From positions 62,001 to 126,000 of the forward strand of contig NZ_JAGGKV010000003.1 of NCBI RefSeq assembly GCF_017874035.1: DNA of 64,000 bases, read 5' to 3'. The notes under the pieces were generated by a model. That model had not been told where the DNA came from. It saw nothing but the letters and a program-made list of their open reading frames with translations, and did not search any database. Each line of letters begins with the position of its first letter. The first letter of the stretch is position 1. This document shows, piece after piece, positions 1 to 9,900 of the stretch. This stretch comes from Paenibacillus aceris (GTDB lineage: Bacteria; Bacillota; Bacilli; Paenibacillales; NBRC-103111). The position numbers were made by a program, and so were the translations under genes.

Positions 1-558
1 AGATACGACCCAGCGATATTCATTTTGGATAATATTTTGGACATGCGGGGCAGTGATGACGGATTTGCCTCCCTCCGTTCGCGCGCGTTGATACCAGGGC
101 TGCTCCTCAATTTTGGCATTCTCGTTCAAGCTTGTGATTCTGCGGTCTGAGACGAACCGTCCGTTATAACCGAAAACCATGATCGAGGCAATATCTTTGC
201 GTGTAATCAAGATGGATTGAAACAGATCGGAAATTCTTTTCTCATAGGGCCTTCGCTCTTCTTCGCTAATAAAGCTTGTGCCTGATATATAATATTTCAC
301 GTCTTTGTTCGTCAAAGCGAGCATCCCGATATTTTCCATATTGGTGATGTAAGACTGAATGTTACTATTTACCTGTTGGATGATTTCCGAGATGTAGTGC
401 TCCGAATTCCCTTCAACCGCCTCGGCCGACAAATGATAAGAGATAAAGCTCGTGATTGCGATCGAACCCAGGATCAGGAGCGAAAAAGCGACGGAAATGC
501 TAGATTGAATGCTTCGAAATTGTAAAAAATGAAACCCGGCTTCCCGTCCTGTTCTCAT
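1..558 (-). CDS. YesM-type sensor histidine kinase, N-terminal part (cut by window edge)
   Basis: The reading frame is open from an ATG at 558 to the window edge, giving 186 residues. It starts MRTGREAGFHFLQF and has one hydrophobic segment at about residues 25-45 (SVAFSLLILGSIAITSFI), followed by an extracytoplasmic sensor region of the Cache type seen in YesM-like kinases. The HAMP, histidine and ATPase parts would lie beyond position 1. Its ATG overlaps the stop of the upstream response regulator (ATGA at 555-558), so the two are probably translationally coupled and form a pair. The kinase call rests on this pairing and on the look of the sensor region, not on catalytic motifs. The signal it senses is not visible. 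Confidence 0.8.
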   Translation of the reverse strand, partial: MRTGREAGFHFLQFRSIQSSISVAFSLLILGSIAITSFISYHLSAEAVEGNSEHYISEIIQQVNSNIQSYITNMENIGMLALTNKDVKYYISGTSFISEEERRPYEKRISDLFQSILITRKDIASIMVFGYNGRFVSDRRITSLNENAKIEEQPWYQRARTEGGKSVITAPHVQNIIQNEYRWVVS

Positions 559-2213
559 CCGGTCGTCTCCTTCGCAAGCTTTTCCCGGTATTCGGTGAGA
601 CTTGTCCCTGTATGCTTTTTGAAAAATACACTGAAGTATTGGGGGTCACTGTAACCAACTTTCGCAGCGATTTCGTAGAATTTCATGGGGGTATGCCGCA
701 GCAAATCTTTAGCTTTGTCCAGCCGGATCCGCGTTACGTATTCCATGATCGTTTGTTCCGTATGCTGCTTAAATAAGGAACTGAGGTAGCTCTTACTTAG
801 ATGTACGTGGCGGCAAAGATCATGGATCGTCAAATCCTCGTTATGATAATTTTCTTCGATATAAGAGATAACACTTCGGACCTGCATTTTCGTCAAATCG
901 TTCCGCTGCTCCGCAATGTAGGCAATCGATTCATTGCAAATTTCCTGCAGCCACTGCTCGATCTCGTCTAACGTTTTTAGGCGGTTCATATTTTTGAAAA
1001 TCAACTCGTGGCCTTTAAAGTGAACGATTTCGTCTCCGACTAATTTGTGAATCGTATTCACAATCTCAATAAGGATCGATTGAATCTGCAGGTAACAAGC
1101 ACCGATAGGCATCAATGAGGATTTCAGACTGAAGATTAATTGCCTAATGAGGGCATGAGATTCCATGCTCGTACCTGTTTTGATCATGGTGGCAAACCTG
1201 TGACTCCATTCCATATCTAGCCTATGCATGGAGTTATGCGCTCCCTCCATATCCTGAATGGAGAGAACACGATTACTCCCCAGCAAAAAGCGGTAATCCA
1301 ACGCGGATATCGCACCCTTGTAAGAAATAGACAGCTCGCTTAGTGCACTGCATAATGTACCGAGACCAACGGTAACCGTGAATTTCAAATATTTCTCTAT
1401 GCAAAATCGTATCACCTCTGCTAAATTGAAAGCCGCCTCATACAGCGCCTCTTCCGCTTTACCGTAAAATACGACTCCAATTCGTTCTTCCCTTGTTCGG
1501 AAGATCACCGCTTCTTTGCCTTCCATGACCTCTTGAACAATATTGTATGCCGCAGAACGGAGGAGCTCTGGATCGTTGTCCCATTTGCCTTTCGTTATTT
1601 CACTAAATTCGTCTATGTCAATTACTGCAACCAGATAAGGAGGGGGCATTGCCGGAATGCGGAAATATTGGAGCCTCTCTTGAATACGCACCTCGTTTAA
1701 GGTGCCGCTTACCATCTGCTCGAGAAAACGTTCCCTTAATAACGGCAAACTCTGCTGAAGCTGTATTTTGAGATGGGTCAAATTCTCGCGGTGCTCTGCT
1801 TCGTTGTCCATGGCTGATCTCACCTTATCCAGAAGACTTCGGAGTTCAAACGCGGTAATCGGCTTGACGATATAATCGTAGACGTTTAACCGTAGTGCCT
1901 TTTGGGCATAATCAAATTCATCGTGACCGGTAAGGATAATCACTTTGATATAGGGATATTTCATCTGAATGTTCCGGGCCAACTCGATCCCATCCATAAA
2001 CGGCATGCAAATATCGGAAATGACTAGATCCGGTCTCAGTTCTGCGATTGCTTCCAAAGCCTCCCTTCCACTCGCGTAATCTCCTACGAGTTCAAAGCCG
2101 TGAAGCTCCCACTCGATACTCTCCTTGATGCCTTCCCGTACTTCTGATTCGTCATCTACGATCATGATTTTATATATAATAAGCACCTTCCTTACCCATA
2201 TATGGACTATCAT
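555..2213 (-). CDS. AraC-family response regulator (YesN type)
   Basis: This is a two-component response regulator. The receiver domain lies at about residues 15-135 (MIVDDE at its start, phospho-acceptor Asp in DLVISDICMPFMDG, switch Lys in IVKPI). A middle region resembles those of other YesN proteins, and a C-terminal AraC double helix-turn-helix sits at about 450-545 (LSKSYLSSLFKQHTE, VGYSDPQYFSVFFKKHTG). The start is unclear. The frame is open to an ATG at 2213, but the best Shine-Dalgarno (AAGGAAGG) lies inside it. A start near 2165-2180, giving a protein beginning about YKIMIVDDE, fits the family better. It is coupled to the kinase downstream. Upstream lie a 21-bp triple-repeat promoter and a leader hairpin. 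It is one of three full-length AraC-type regulators in region 1 that could control the glycan locus. Confidence 0.93.
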   Translation of the reverse strand: MIVHIWVRKVLIIYKIMIVDDESEVREGIKESIEWELHGFELVGDYASGREALEAIAELRPDLVISDICMPFMDGIELARNIQMKYPYIKVIILTGHDEFDYAQKALRLNVYDYIVKPITAFELRSLLDKVRSAMDNEAEHRENLTHLKIQLQQSLPLLRERFLEQMVSGTLNEVRIQERLQYFRIPAMPPPYLVAVIDIDEFSEITKGKWDNDPELLRSAAYNIVQEVMEGKEAVIFRTREERIGVVFYGKAEEALYEAAFNLAEVIRFCIEKYLKFTVTVGLGTLCSALSELSISYKGAISALDYRFLLGSNRVLSIQDMEGAHNSMHRLDMEWSHRFATMIKTGTSMESHALIRQLIFSLKSSLMPIGACYLQIQSILIEIVNTIHKLVGDEIVHFKGHELIFKNMNRLKTLDEIEQWLQEICNESIAYIAEQRNDLTKMQVRSVISYIEENYHNEDLTIHDLCRHVHLSKSYLSSLFKQHTEQTIMEYVTRIRLDKAKDLLRHTPMKFYEIAAKVGYSDPQYFSVFFKKHTGTSLTEYREKLAKETTG

Positions 2214-2233
2214 GCAGTACTTTTTTCCGATTC

Positions 2234-2262
2234 AAAAAAGAGCAGCCGCAATAGCTGCTCTC
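2234..2262 (-). terminator. Leader hairpin/intrinsic terminator before the response regulator
   Basis: Read on minus, AGAGCAGC and GCTGCTCT pair around a 7-base loop and are followed by TTTTTT. The hairpin lies after the GH101 stop at 2435, but also after the predicted -10 box (2284-2289) of the regulator promoter and before the regulator start. It can therefore act both as the end of the GH101 transcript and as an attenuator in the regulator leader. Confidence 0.75.
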
Positions 2263-2263
2263 A

Positions 2264-2375
2264 TTTAAAACGCTCGCAAAATAATTTTAATGGGTTTCCG
2301 GCTCTTAGAACATGATATTTTATACGAATTTCCTGATATTTTCTACAAATTTCATAATATTTCCTGTAATTAGTA
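2264..2375 (-). promoter_or_regulatory. Promoter of regulator/kinase pair: three 21-bp repeats, -10 box, cre-like site
   Basis: Three head-to-tail 21-bp units lie at 2313-2333, 2334-2354 and 2355-2375 (plus-strand starts TGATATTTTATACGAATT, TGATATTTTCTACAAATT, TAATATTTCCTGTAATTA). Going toward the gene there are 23 bp and then TAAAAT (2284-2289) as a -10 box. Five bases further on, 2264-2278 reads TTTAAAACGCTCGCA, one mismatch from the Bacillus cre consensus. The same layout recurs at four other promoters in this window. Activation by an AraC-type response regulator and repression by CcpA are inferences. Confidence 0.7.
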
Positions 2376-2434
2376 GGAAGGGCCATCCCTTCGCCATTTC
2401 CATGGCAGCAGATAGCCCCTCCTCATTCATTGAC

Positions 2435-5400
2435 TTACTCCATTATTTTTTTGGCTACAAACGCAAGATCGTCAATATCGATTTTGCCATCGCCGGTTAC
2501 GTCTGCTTGCTTGATTTGCTCCCAATCCGGGCTGGAAGATGTTTTGCCGTAATTCGCTGCAACGATGCCAAGGTCACCGATGCTAATTTTATTGTCATGG
2601 GTGACGTCGCCTGGCATTCCCGGAGGCTGTGTTGCAATGCTCACGCCCACCGTAGAAGCTTGTGCCTTCGTTTCCGCTCCCTGCGCATCGCCCAGCGCTG
2701 CGTCGGTTACAGCAATCGTTCCCGTCGCCGGCTGCGTCAAAGCTTTGGCTTTGAACTTCAGTTCCAGAATCCCGGCATCGCCTGTCACTGCCTTGCCTAG
2801 GCTTGCGAGAATAAACCGAAGCTTGCCCAGCGTGTCCTTCACCGTATCTACAAGCAGAACGCCATCTTTCACGGCGCGGGCCGAGACAAAGTCAAACACG
2901 TTTGAATCGTAATCCAACTTAATATCTAGTGCATATACGCTTTGCGTGACACTGCTCAGACCCAGCTGCACAGGGAATTCCCCGCCTGCCGTAACGGTAC
3001 CGGCTGCAGATAGCGTCGTTAGAGCGTTCTGCATGCTGTCGCCTTTTTGTACTGTAATATGACTTACCGTTGTGAAATTGCCGCTTACCGTGGTGACCGT
3101 AATGTCCGCCGCTCCCGCTTTCAAAGCGGTTACTACTGTTTTGCCGTCTTTCACTTCCACTTTCGCGACGGTATTGTCACTGCTCGCCCAAGTGACATTT
3201 CTATTTGTTGCGTTCTCAGGGAGCACTGTTGCTACCAGCTCCGCCGTTTGGCCTTCTTTCAGCGAGACTTGCGGTCTATCTAACTGTACGCCGGTTACAG
3301 GCACCTCAATCATGCGATAGACATTAATTTCAGCTGCAGATGCCCATCCATTATACCCGGCAGTTGCTTCCAGTTTAATAAAAGATGCTCTCGTCACCGG
3401 GAACTCCGCTGTTTTCTCCTCGCTCCCCATAGCCCAAGTTCCACTTGAGACTTTGGTGTACTGGACGCCATCCGTACTCGCATAGACATTGTAGGCCGTG
3501 ATGATACCGTTACTTCCCCCGCCTTGTCTTGGGAGAACCTTGATTTTATTCACATCGTAAGTACCTCCAAGATTCAATGTAATCGATTGCGGCAGCGGAT
3601 CAGACTTATCCCACTTCGTATGCCAAATCGTATCTGGATCTCCGTCGAGCACGTTGGATGCCCCGTTCGCTTCATTTTCCAATTCCTCGCTTGTTGCCGT
3701 TGCCGTCATCTGCGACTGCGGAATTTGGTTCGGATCGACGACCAGACCGGAATCCGGCGGTGGATTTTGGCTTACATCTCCTCCAACGCTGACGACCAAA
3801 TCATCCATGACAAAATCGGTACCATTCCCCGTCTTCTTCCTCAACCCAATCCATGAATTTCCTGAAGATGACGCGACAAATGCGTACTTGAATGTTTCAG
3901 GAGAGGTAGCTGCATGAAACGTAGTCGTCGATGCTGTTGTCACGCCATCGCCAACAACGAACGCATAGTCCGTCGAACCGCTTTCGTATTTGAAACTTAC
4001 CGTATATGTCGTTCCCGGAGCGAAGCGTAATGTTTGAGGCAATGTTCTGTAAACTAGGCCTTTATTTTCCTTATGCGATACTAATGACCAATTCCCGTTA
4101 ATCGTATGGTCGATCGGGTTGCCGTTCCAGCCCTTTTGTGTATAAGGAGCATGCAAATTGGCCAAAGAGGTTCTAGGATCGGCGGTTGTTCCTCCCGCAT
4201 TACCCTTCACAAACGGATACCAGCCTGCATCCACGTGTTCAAAATCTTCTGCGAAATAAGCCCCTGTCGGGTTTGCCGCACGTTGTACTTTCATAAGATG
4301 AACATCATCGAAAGTAATGGCGGCGGTGCCTGGTTCACCTTGCAGATACAGAATCGCTGTCGTTTGTCCAGTCGGGACATTAAAAAGTACGCGCATTCTC
4401 TGCATTTTGGTATTATTTTTAGAATCTCCGCCAATTTCATTAAGGGCAAACGAGCTATCCGTATAATTACTCACCTCGGCACCGCCGTAATCTTTGACCC
4501 CGATTCGAGCACGGCGCGTACCGTCCACTTGTACATAGACATAAGCTGAATAAGTCCCCGGCGAAAGTCCTGTAAGCTGCTGGCTGACGCTCACAGATTC
4601 GCCGCTTGCGATTTTCAGCTCATATTGTCCGCGTGTATTTCGCTGAACGGATGCAACCTGTGTATCGCCGGTTACCATCCAGGATGAGAGTCCGCCGCTA
4701 TTGAAGCCCGGATCTTTTAATGGCGTTCCTTCTCCCCAATTCACATCCGGCGTTGCCGAAGCGGCTCCTTTGTAAATTACATAAGGCGTATTTGCAAGAG
4801 CATTGATGGTCACCTGACTGCCAGCCACCGACAAATCCTGAATAAACTGTTTGCCTTGATCCGTCAGCTTGTAAAGCTTGACTGTATTAAGCCCTGACCA
4901 GCTTAACGGAAGTGTCCAGGTCGTGGTGCCTCCGCCTGCATTCCAGTGATATAGTTTATCTTCCGTTGTCGGACTCCAAGGAAGCAGGTAAGATGCGCCA
5001 TTTAAGACCGTAATGCCGTCCTTCTTTATGACTCTCGTACCGGTAGCGTTGCTAACGCCTACATGATTTGTAAAATCGATGGTGTCATTGGTCCACTTTA
5101 GAATAGGGAAATGCTGCATATACTTCGTCGGTAGATTCGTCGCAAACGTCTTCTTGATCATATCGTCATATTGAACTCTTCCTTGCCAACCTTCGAATGC
5201 TTCGAGCTCTGTACCCCCAAGCAGCGGATGGCGCGCGATCCAGGTATCCTTCTGATGATTGCGGATAAATCGGGCAATTTGACTGTTAAATCCCTTATGA
5301 GAGGCACTGCTATAGTCGTACTCAACATTCTGATGAGCCCAAACTGCATCATCTTCTAGCACATATTGGTATTCTGTAGCAGTTGTCCATCCAAGTGATT

Positions 5401-6808
5401 TAAATTCCCGAGCAAGTTCCCGGCCGTTCCAGCCATTTTCAAGCCAGGCATCCGCATAAATGAAGTCAAGATTCGGAACATGATCCTTCAATTCCCGCAA
5501 GCGGCTTAATCTGGCCCCTGTCGCAGCTTCGTTGCGCATTTGCTCTTTGTTATAGTCAAACGATAAATCAAGCCAATCCCATCCAGGTTTATTCGGGTCC
5601 ACCAGGTTCTCGCTAAAATACTTGGCTTGTGGATTTGCGCCTGTGGCGCTAATGTGCACCCCGAAATAACCACCATATTTATGGCCTTCATTCACAAGGG
5701 TATTGATATCCGCATCTCCGCCTTGTCGTATGCCGATATTATTGCCGTAATCCGCATGCGCGGAATCATGGCCTTCTTGTTGATATCCTTTCAACTCAAT
5801 AAACTGCTGCAATCCATCTGTTTCCAGATAAATTCTCTTCGTTTCATCCAATGTCTTCAAGAATGGATTCGTAGCCTGGCTGGCGAAATTAAATGGGATA
5901 CGTTGAACAACCAGATCGGGAACTTTCTCACTGCCAAAGGGAATATTCATAATGCTGCGGAACGCAACGGCCCCGTCTTGCCAATCAACGCCGCCATCTC
6001 CGTTTACATCCGGCGTAATGACAACTTTCTCGCTTGGCAGCGGTTCGGTTGTGCTCATGCCTTCCGGTCTGTATACCCATGGCGCGCTCCAGACACCGGT
6101 GCGGTAATAGCCGGTTTTATCTACCGTTTGTTTGCGAAGTCTTTCATTATCCTTATCCGATGAATAATCTGAAATCGCATTCGTCCAGAGGGCTCCCGCC
6201 AGTTGGTTTGTATTCAAGATGGAGTACAAATAATTATTAGGAGAACTATCAACTGCAGGAGTGCCGGTTACATTCATGAACGTATCTCCGCTTCCGGATA
6301 TATTCGTGTGCATCCTTGTACCTGAAAATGCAGCTCCTGTTTGCGTACTTCGAATGGAAAGCAGATTAAGATTCGGAATCTCAAATGTGCTAACTTTGGT
6401 CGTACCACTCTCCGTGATATCGGTTACATTATAATTTAATACGTTTTCGACCACTTCCAGATCAATATTCACCGTTACGTTGATTGTCGGAAGCGATAAT
6501 GCGTAGGACGCCTTCGAACCCGTCTTACTAAACGTTACAGTCGGTGTATAGCTTGTACCATTGATCACGACTTGATTTAATTCATCTTCTTGACCATACA
6601 TGACAGCATTATTAGCTAGCCATTCATATTGCAGCACTCTAGGGAATTTGTCATCAATGGTCACTCTCATCACAGAGGACTCTAGGGATTGTGACTGAGA
6701 TGCTGCAGACGTAATAGGAGTTGTAAATGTTGATATTGTTGTATTGATACTCCCAACTGCTTGAATAGACATACATAAAGCTAACATAACCGAAAATTTT
6801 CTGATCAA
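2435..6808 (-). CDS. Secreted GH101 endo-alpha-N-acetylgalactosaminidase with CBM32, Big, cohesin and dockerin modules (copy A)
   Basis: GH101 enzymes cleave whole O-glycans, classically Gal-beta-1,3-GalNAc, from Ser/Thr of mucin-type glycoproteins outside the cell. The catalytic stretch matches the pneumococcal enzyme as I recall it: DFIYADAW carries the likely nucleophile Asp453 (equivalent to D764) and TATEYQ the likely acid/base Glu479 (equivalent to E796), followed by IARFIRNHQKDTW. Order: short signal peptide, mutarotase-like sandwich (about 50-270), an EF-hand-like DVNGDGGVDWQD loop (about 270), barrel (to about 600), two jelly-roll-like modules (about 720-1015), CBM32 (about 1030-1165), Big_2 (1169-1250), cohesin-like (1259-1386) and type I dockerin with two Ca-binding repeats (GDVTHDNKISIGDL, ADVTGDGKIDIDDL). 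It lies 177 bp behind copy B with no promoter of the common type between, so the two are probably co-transcribed. Confidence 0.95.
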   Translation of the reverse strand: MIRKFSVMLALCMSIQAVGSINTTISTFTTPITSAASQSQSLESSVMRVTIDDKFPRVLQYEWLANNAVMYGQEDELNQVVINGTSYTPTVTFSKTGSKASYALSLPTINVTVNIDLEVVENVLNYNVTDITESGTTKVSTFEIPNLNLLSIRSTQTGAAFSGTRMHTNISGSGDTFMNVTGTPAVDSSPNNYLYSILNTNQLAGALWTNAISDYSSDKDNERLRKQTVDKTGYYRTGVWSAPWVYRPEGMSTTEPLPSEKVVITPDVNGDGGVDWQDGAVAFRSIMNIPFGSEKVPDLVVQRIPFNFASQATNPFLKTLDETKRIYLETDGLQQFIELKGYQQEGHDSAHADYGNNIGIRQGGDADINTLVNEGHKYGGYFGVHISATGANPQAKYFSENLVDPNKPGWDWLDLSFDYNKEQMRNEAATGARLSRLRELKDHVPNLDFIYADAWLENGWNGRELAREFKSLGWTTATEYQYVLEDDAVWAHQNVEYDYSSASHKGFNSQIARFIRNHQKDTWIARHPLLGGTELEAFEGWQGRVQYDDMIKKTFATNLPTKYMQHFPILKWTNDTIDFTNHVGVSNATGTRVIKKDGITVLNGASYLLPWSPTTEDKLYHWNAGGGTTTWTLPLSWSGLNTVKLYKLTDQGKQFIQDLSVAGSQVTINALANTPYVIYKGAASATPDVNWGEGTPLKDPGFNSGGLSSWMVTGDTQVASVQRNTRGQYELKIASGESVSVSQQLTGLSPGTYSAYVYVQVDGTRRARIGVKDYGGAEVSNYTDSSFALNEIGGDSKNNTKMQRMRVLFNVPTGQTTAILYLQGEPGTAAITFDDVHLMKVQRAANPTGAYFAEDFEHVDAGWYPFVKGNAGGTTADPRTSLANLHAPYTQKGWNGNPIDHTINGNWSLVSHKENKGLVYRTLPQTLRFAPGTTYTVSFKYESGSTDYAFVVGDGVTTASTTTFHAATSPETFKYAFVASSSGNSWIGLRKKTGNGTDFVMDDLVVSVGGDVSQNPPPDSGLVVDPNQIPQSQMTATATSEELENEANGASNVLDGDPDTIWHTKWDKSDPLPQSITLNLGGTYDVNKIKVLPRQGGGSNGIITAYNVYASTDGVQYTKVSSGTWAMGSEEKTAEFPVTRASFIKLEATAGYNGWASAAEINVYRMIEVPVTGVQLDRPQVSLKEGQTAELVATVLPENATNRNVTWASSDNTVAKVEVKDGKTVVTALKAGAADITVTTVSGNFTTVSHITVQKGDSMQNALTTLSAAGTVTAGGEFPVQLGLSSVTQSVYALDIKLDYDSNVFDFVSARAVKDGVLLVDTVKDTLGKLRFILASLGKAVTGDAGILELKFKAKALTQPATGTIAVTDAALGDAQGAETKAQASTVGVSIATQPPGMPGDVTHDNKISIGDLGIVAANYGKTSSSPDWEQIKQADVTGDGKIDIDDLAFVAKKIME

Positions 6809-6985
6809 TCTAATCCTCTCCTTTAATCAATCTTACAACCGATCCACCTTGCAGCCTCAAACAACTGAGAGCGAAATTCTCCCAATAGATGAGATGTCGT
6901 TTTCGCCTTCGGAAGCCCTGCAAGTAAGAAGGGCCATCCTTTCGCCATTTCCATGGCAGCAGAAAGCCCCTCCTCATTCATTGAC
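6809..6985. other. Intergenic gap between the two GH101 genes
   Basis: From 6923 to 6985 the sequence is almost identical to 2372-2434, the downstream flank of copy A, so the duplicated block runs past the stop codon. The rest (6809-6922) has neither the 21-bp repeats nor a clear hairpin. I see no promoter here. Confidence 0.6.
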
Positions 6986-9900
6986 TTACTCCATTATTTT
7001 TTTGGCTACAAACGCAAGATCTTCAATATCGATTTTGCCATCGCCGGTTACGTCTGCTTGCTTGACTTGCTCCCAATCTGGGCTGGAAGATGTTTTGCCG
7101 TAATTCGCTGCAACGATGCCAAGGTCACCGATGCTAATTTTATTGTCATGGGTGACGTCGCCTGGCATTCCCGGAGGCTGTGTTGCTATGATAACGCCCA
7201 CCGTAGAAGCTTGTGCCTTCGTTTCCGCTCCCTGTGCATCGCCCAGCGCTGCGTCGGTTACAGCAATCGTTCCCGTTGCCGGCTGCGTTACAGCCTTGGC
7301 TTTGAACTTTAGTTCCAGGATCCCGCTGTCTCCTGTCACAGCCTTACCTAAGCTTGCGAGAATAAACCGAAGCTTGCCCAGCGTGTCCTTCACCGTATCT
7401 ACAAGCAGAACGCCATCTTTCACGGCGCGGGCCGAGACAAAGTCAAACACGTTTGAATCGTAGTCCAACTTAATATCTAGTGCATATACGCTTTGCGTGA
7501 CACTGCTCAGACCCAGCTGTACAGGGAATTCCCCGCCTGCCGTAACGGTACCGGCTGCAGATAGCGTCGTTAGAGCGTTCTGCGTACTGTCGCCTTTTTG
7601 TACTGTAATATGGCTTACCGCTGTGAAATTGCTGCCTACCGTGGTGACCGTAATATCCGCCGCTCCCGCTTTTAAAGCGGTTACTACTGTTTTGCCGTCT
7701 TTCACTTCCACTTTCGCGACGGTATTGTCACTGCTCGCCCAAGTGACATTTTTATTTGTTGCGTTCTCAGGAAGCACTGTTGCTACCAGCTCTGCCGTTT
7801 GGCCTTCTTTCAGCGAGACTTGCGGTTTATCTAACTGCACGCCGGTTACAGGCACCTCAATCATGCGATAGACATTAATTTCAGCTGCAGATGCCCAACC
7901 ATTATACCCGGCAGTTGCTTCAAGTTTAATAAAGGACGCTCTCGTCACCGGGAACTCCGCTGTTTTCTCCGTGGCGTCTTTGGCCCAAGTTCCACTTGAG
8001 ACTTTGGTGTACTGGACACCATCCGTACTCGCATAGACATTGTAGGCCGTGATGATACCGTTACTTCCCCCACCTTGTCTAGGGAGGACCTTGATTTTAT
8101 TCACATCGTAAGTACCTCCAAGATTCAATGTAATCGATTGCGGCAGCGGATCAGACTTATCCCACTTCGTATGCCAAATCGTATCTGGATCTCCGTCGAG
8201 CACGTTGGATGCCCCGTTCGCTTCATTTTCCAATTCCTCGCTTGTTGCCGTTGCCGTCATCTGCGACTGGGGAATTTGGTTCGGATCGACGACCAGACCG
8301 GAATCCGGCGGTGGATTTTGGCTTACATCTCCTCCAACGCTGACGACCAAGTCATCCATGACAAAATCGGTATCATTCCCCGTCTTCTTCTTCAACCCAA
8401 TCCATGAATTTCCTGAAGATGACGCGACAAATGCGTACTTGAATGTTTCAGGAGAGGTAGCTGCATGAAACGTAGTCGTCGACGCTGTTGTCACGCCATC
8501 ACCAACAACGAACGCATAGTCCGTCGAACCGCTTTCGTATTTGAAACTTACCGTATATGTTGTTCCTGGAGTGAATCGTAATGTTTGAGGCAACGTTTTG
8601 TAAACAAGGCCTCTATTTTCCTTATGCGATACTAATGACCAATTCCCGCTAATCGTATGGTCGATCGGACTGCCATTCCACCCTTTTTGCGTATAAGGGG
8701 CATGCAATTCGGAAAGATGCGTACGCGGATCATTGATCCCGCCCGCTTCCGCTTTGACAAACGGATACCAGCCTGCATCCACATGTTCAAAATCTTCAGC
8801 GAAATACGCGTTTGTTGGATTCGCCGCCCGCTCTATCTTCAGAAGATGAACGTCATCGAAAGTAATGTTTGTTGTACCTGCCTGACCTTTTAGATAAAGC
8901 GTCGCTGTCGTTTGCCCCGCCGGGACATCGAACAGTACGCGCATCCGCTGCATATTGGTACCATTCTTGGCATCCGCCGCAATATAATTGGAAGCAAACG
9001 AGCTGCCCGTATAGTTGGTTACTTCGTCTCCGCCATAATCCTTGACCCCGATTACAGCACGACGAGTGCCTTCTACTTCCACATTGACATATGCGGAGTA
9101 AGTTCCTTGCGAGAGTCCTGTCAGCTTCTGGCTGACGCTCACTTCTCCTCCGCTTGCCATCTTCAGCTCATATTGTCCGCGACTGTTTCTCTGAACAGCG
9201 GCAGACGCCGTATCGCCCGTTACCGTCCACGCAGCAAGCCCCCCGCTATTGAAGCCCGAATCTTTGACCAATGAGCCTTCTCCGTAATTCAAGTCAGGAG
9301 CTGCTGGCGCGTCACCTTTGTAGACCACATAAGGGGTATTCGCGACTGCGTTAATCGTAATTTGATTGTTTGACACCGTCAAATCCTGCACCCATTCTTT
9401 CCCCTGATCCGTCAGCTTGTAAAGCTTCACTGTCGTGAGACCCGACCAGCTTAACGGAAGCGTCCAGCTCGTATTACCGCCGTTTGCATTCCAGTGGTAC
9501 AGCTTTTCTTCTGTTTTCGGATTCCATGGAAGGAGGTAGGCTCCACCATTCAAGATCGTGATGCCATCCTTTGTCATCACTCTTGTCCCGCCAGCATTGC
9601 TAACGCTTACATTGTTTTCAAAATTGACCGTGTTGCCCGTCCATTTGGTAATCGGGAAGTGCTGCATATATTTCGTCGGCAAGTTCGTTGCAAACGTCAT
9701 CTTGATCATATTGTCATAGTTGACCTTGCCTACCCAGCCTTCGTATGCCTCCAGTTCCGTTCCGCCTAGCAGCGGATTGCGGACGATCCATGTATCCTTT
9801 TGATGATTGTGGATAAAACGGGCGATTTGGCTGTTAAATCCTTTAACCGTTGTCCCGCCATAGTTGTATTCAGTAGCCCAGTGGTACCAGATCGCGTCTT

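Noticed and set aside
2312-2800. 162-codon plus-strand frame over the GH101 tail
   Set aside because: It is antisense to the dockerin and cohesin coding sequence, and the same frame appears again at 6953-7312 simply because the DNA is duplicated.
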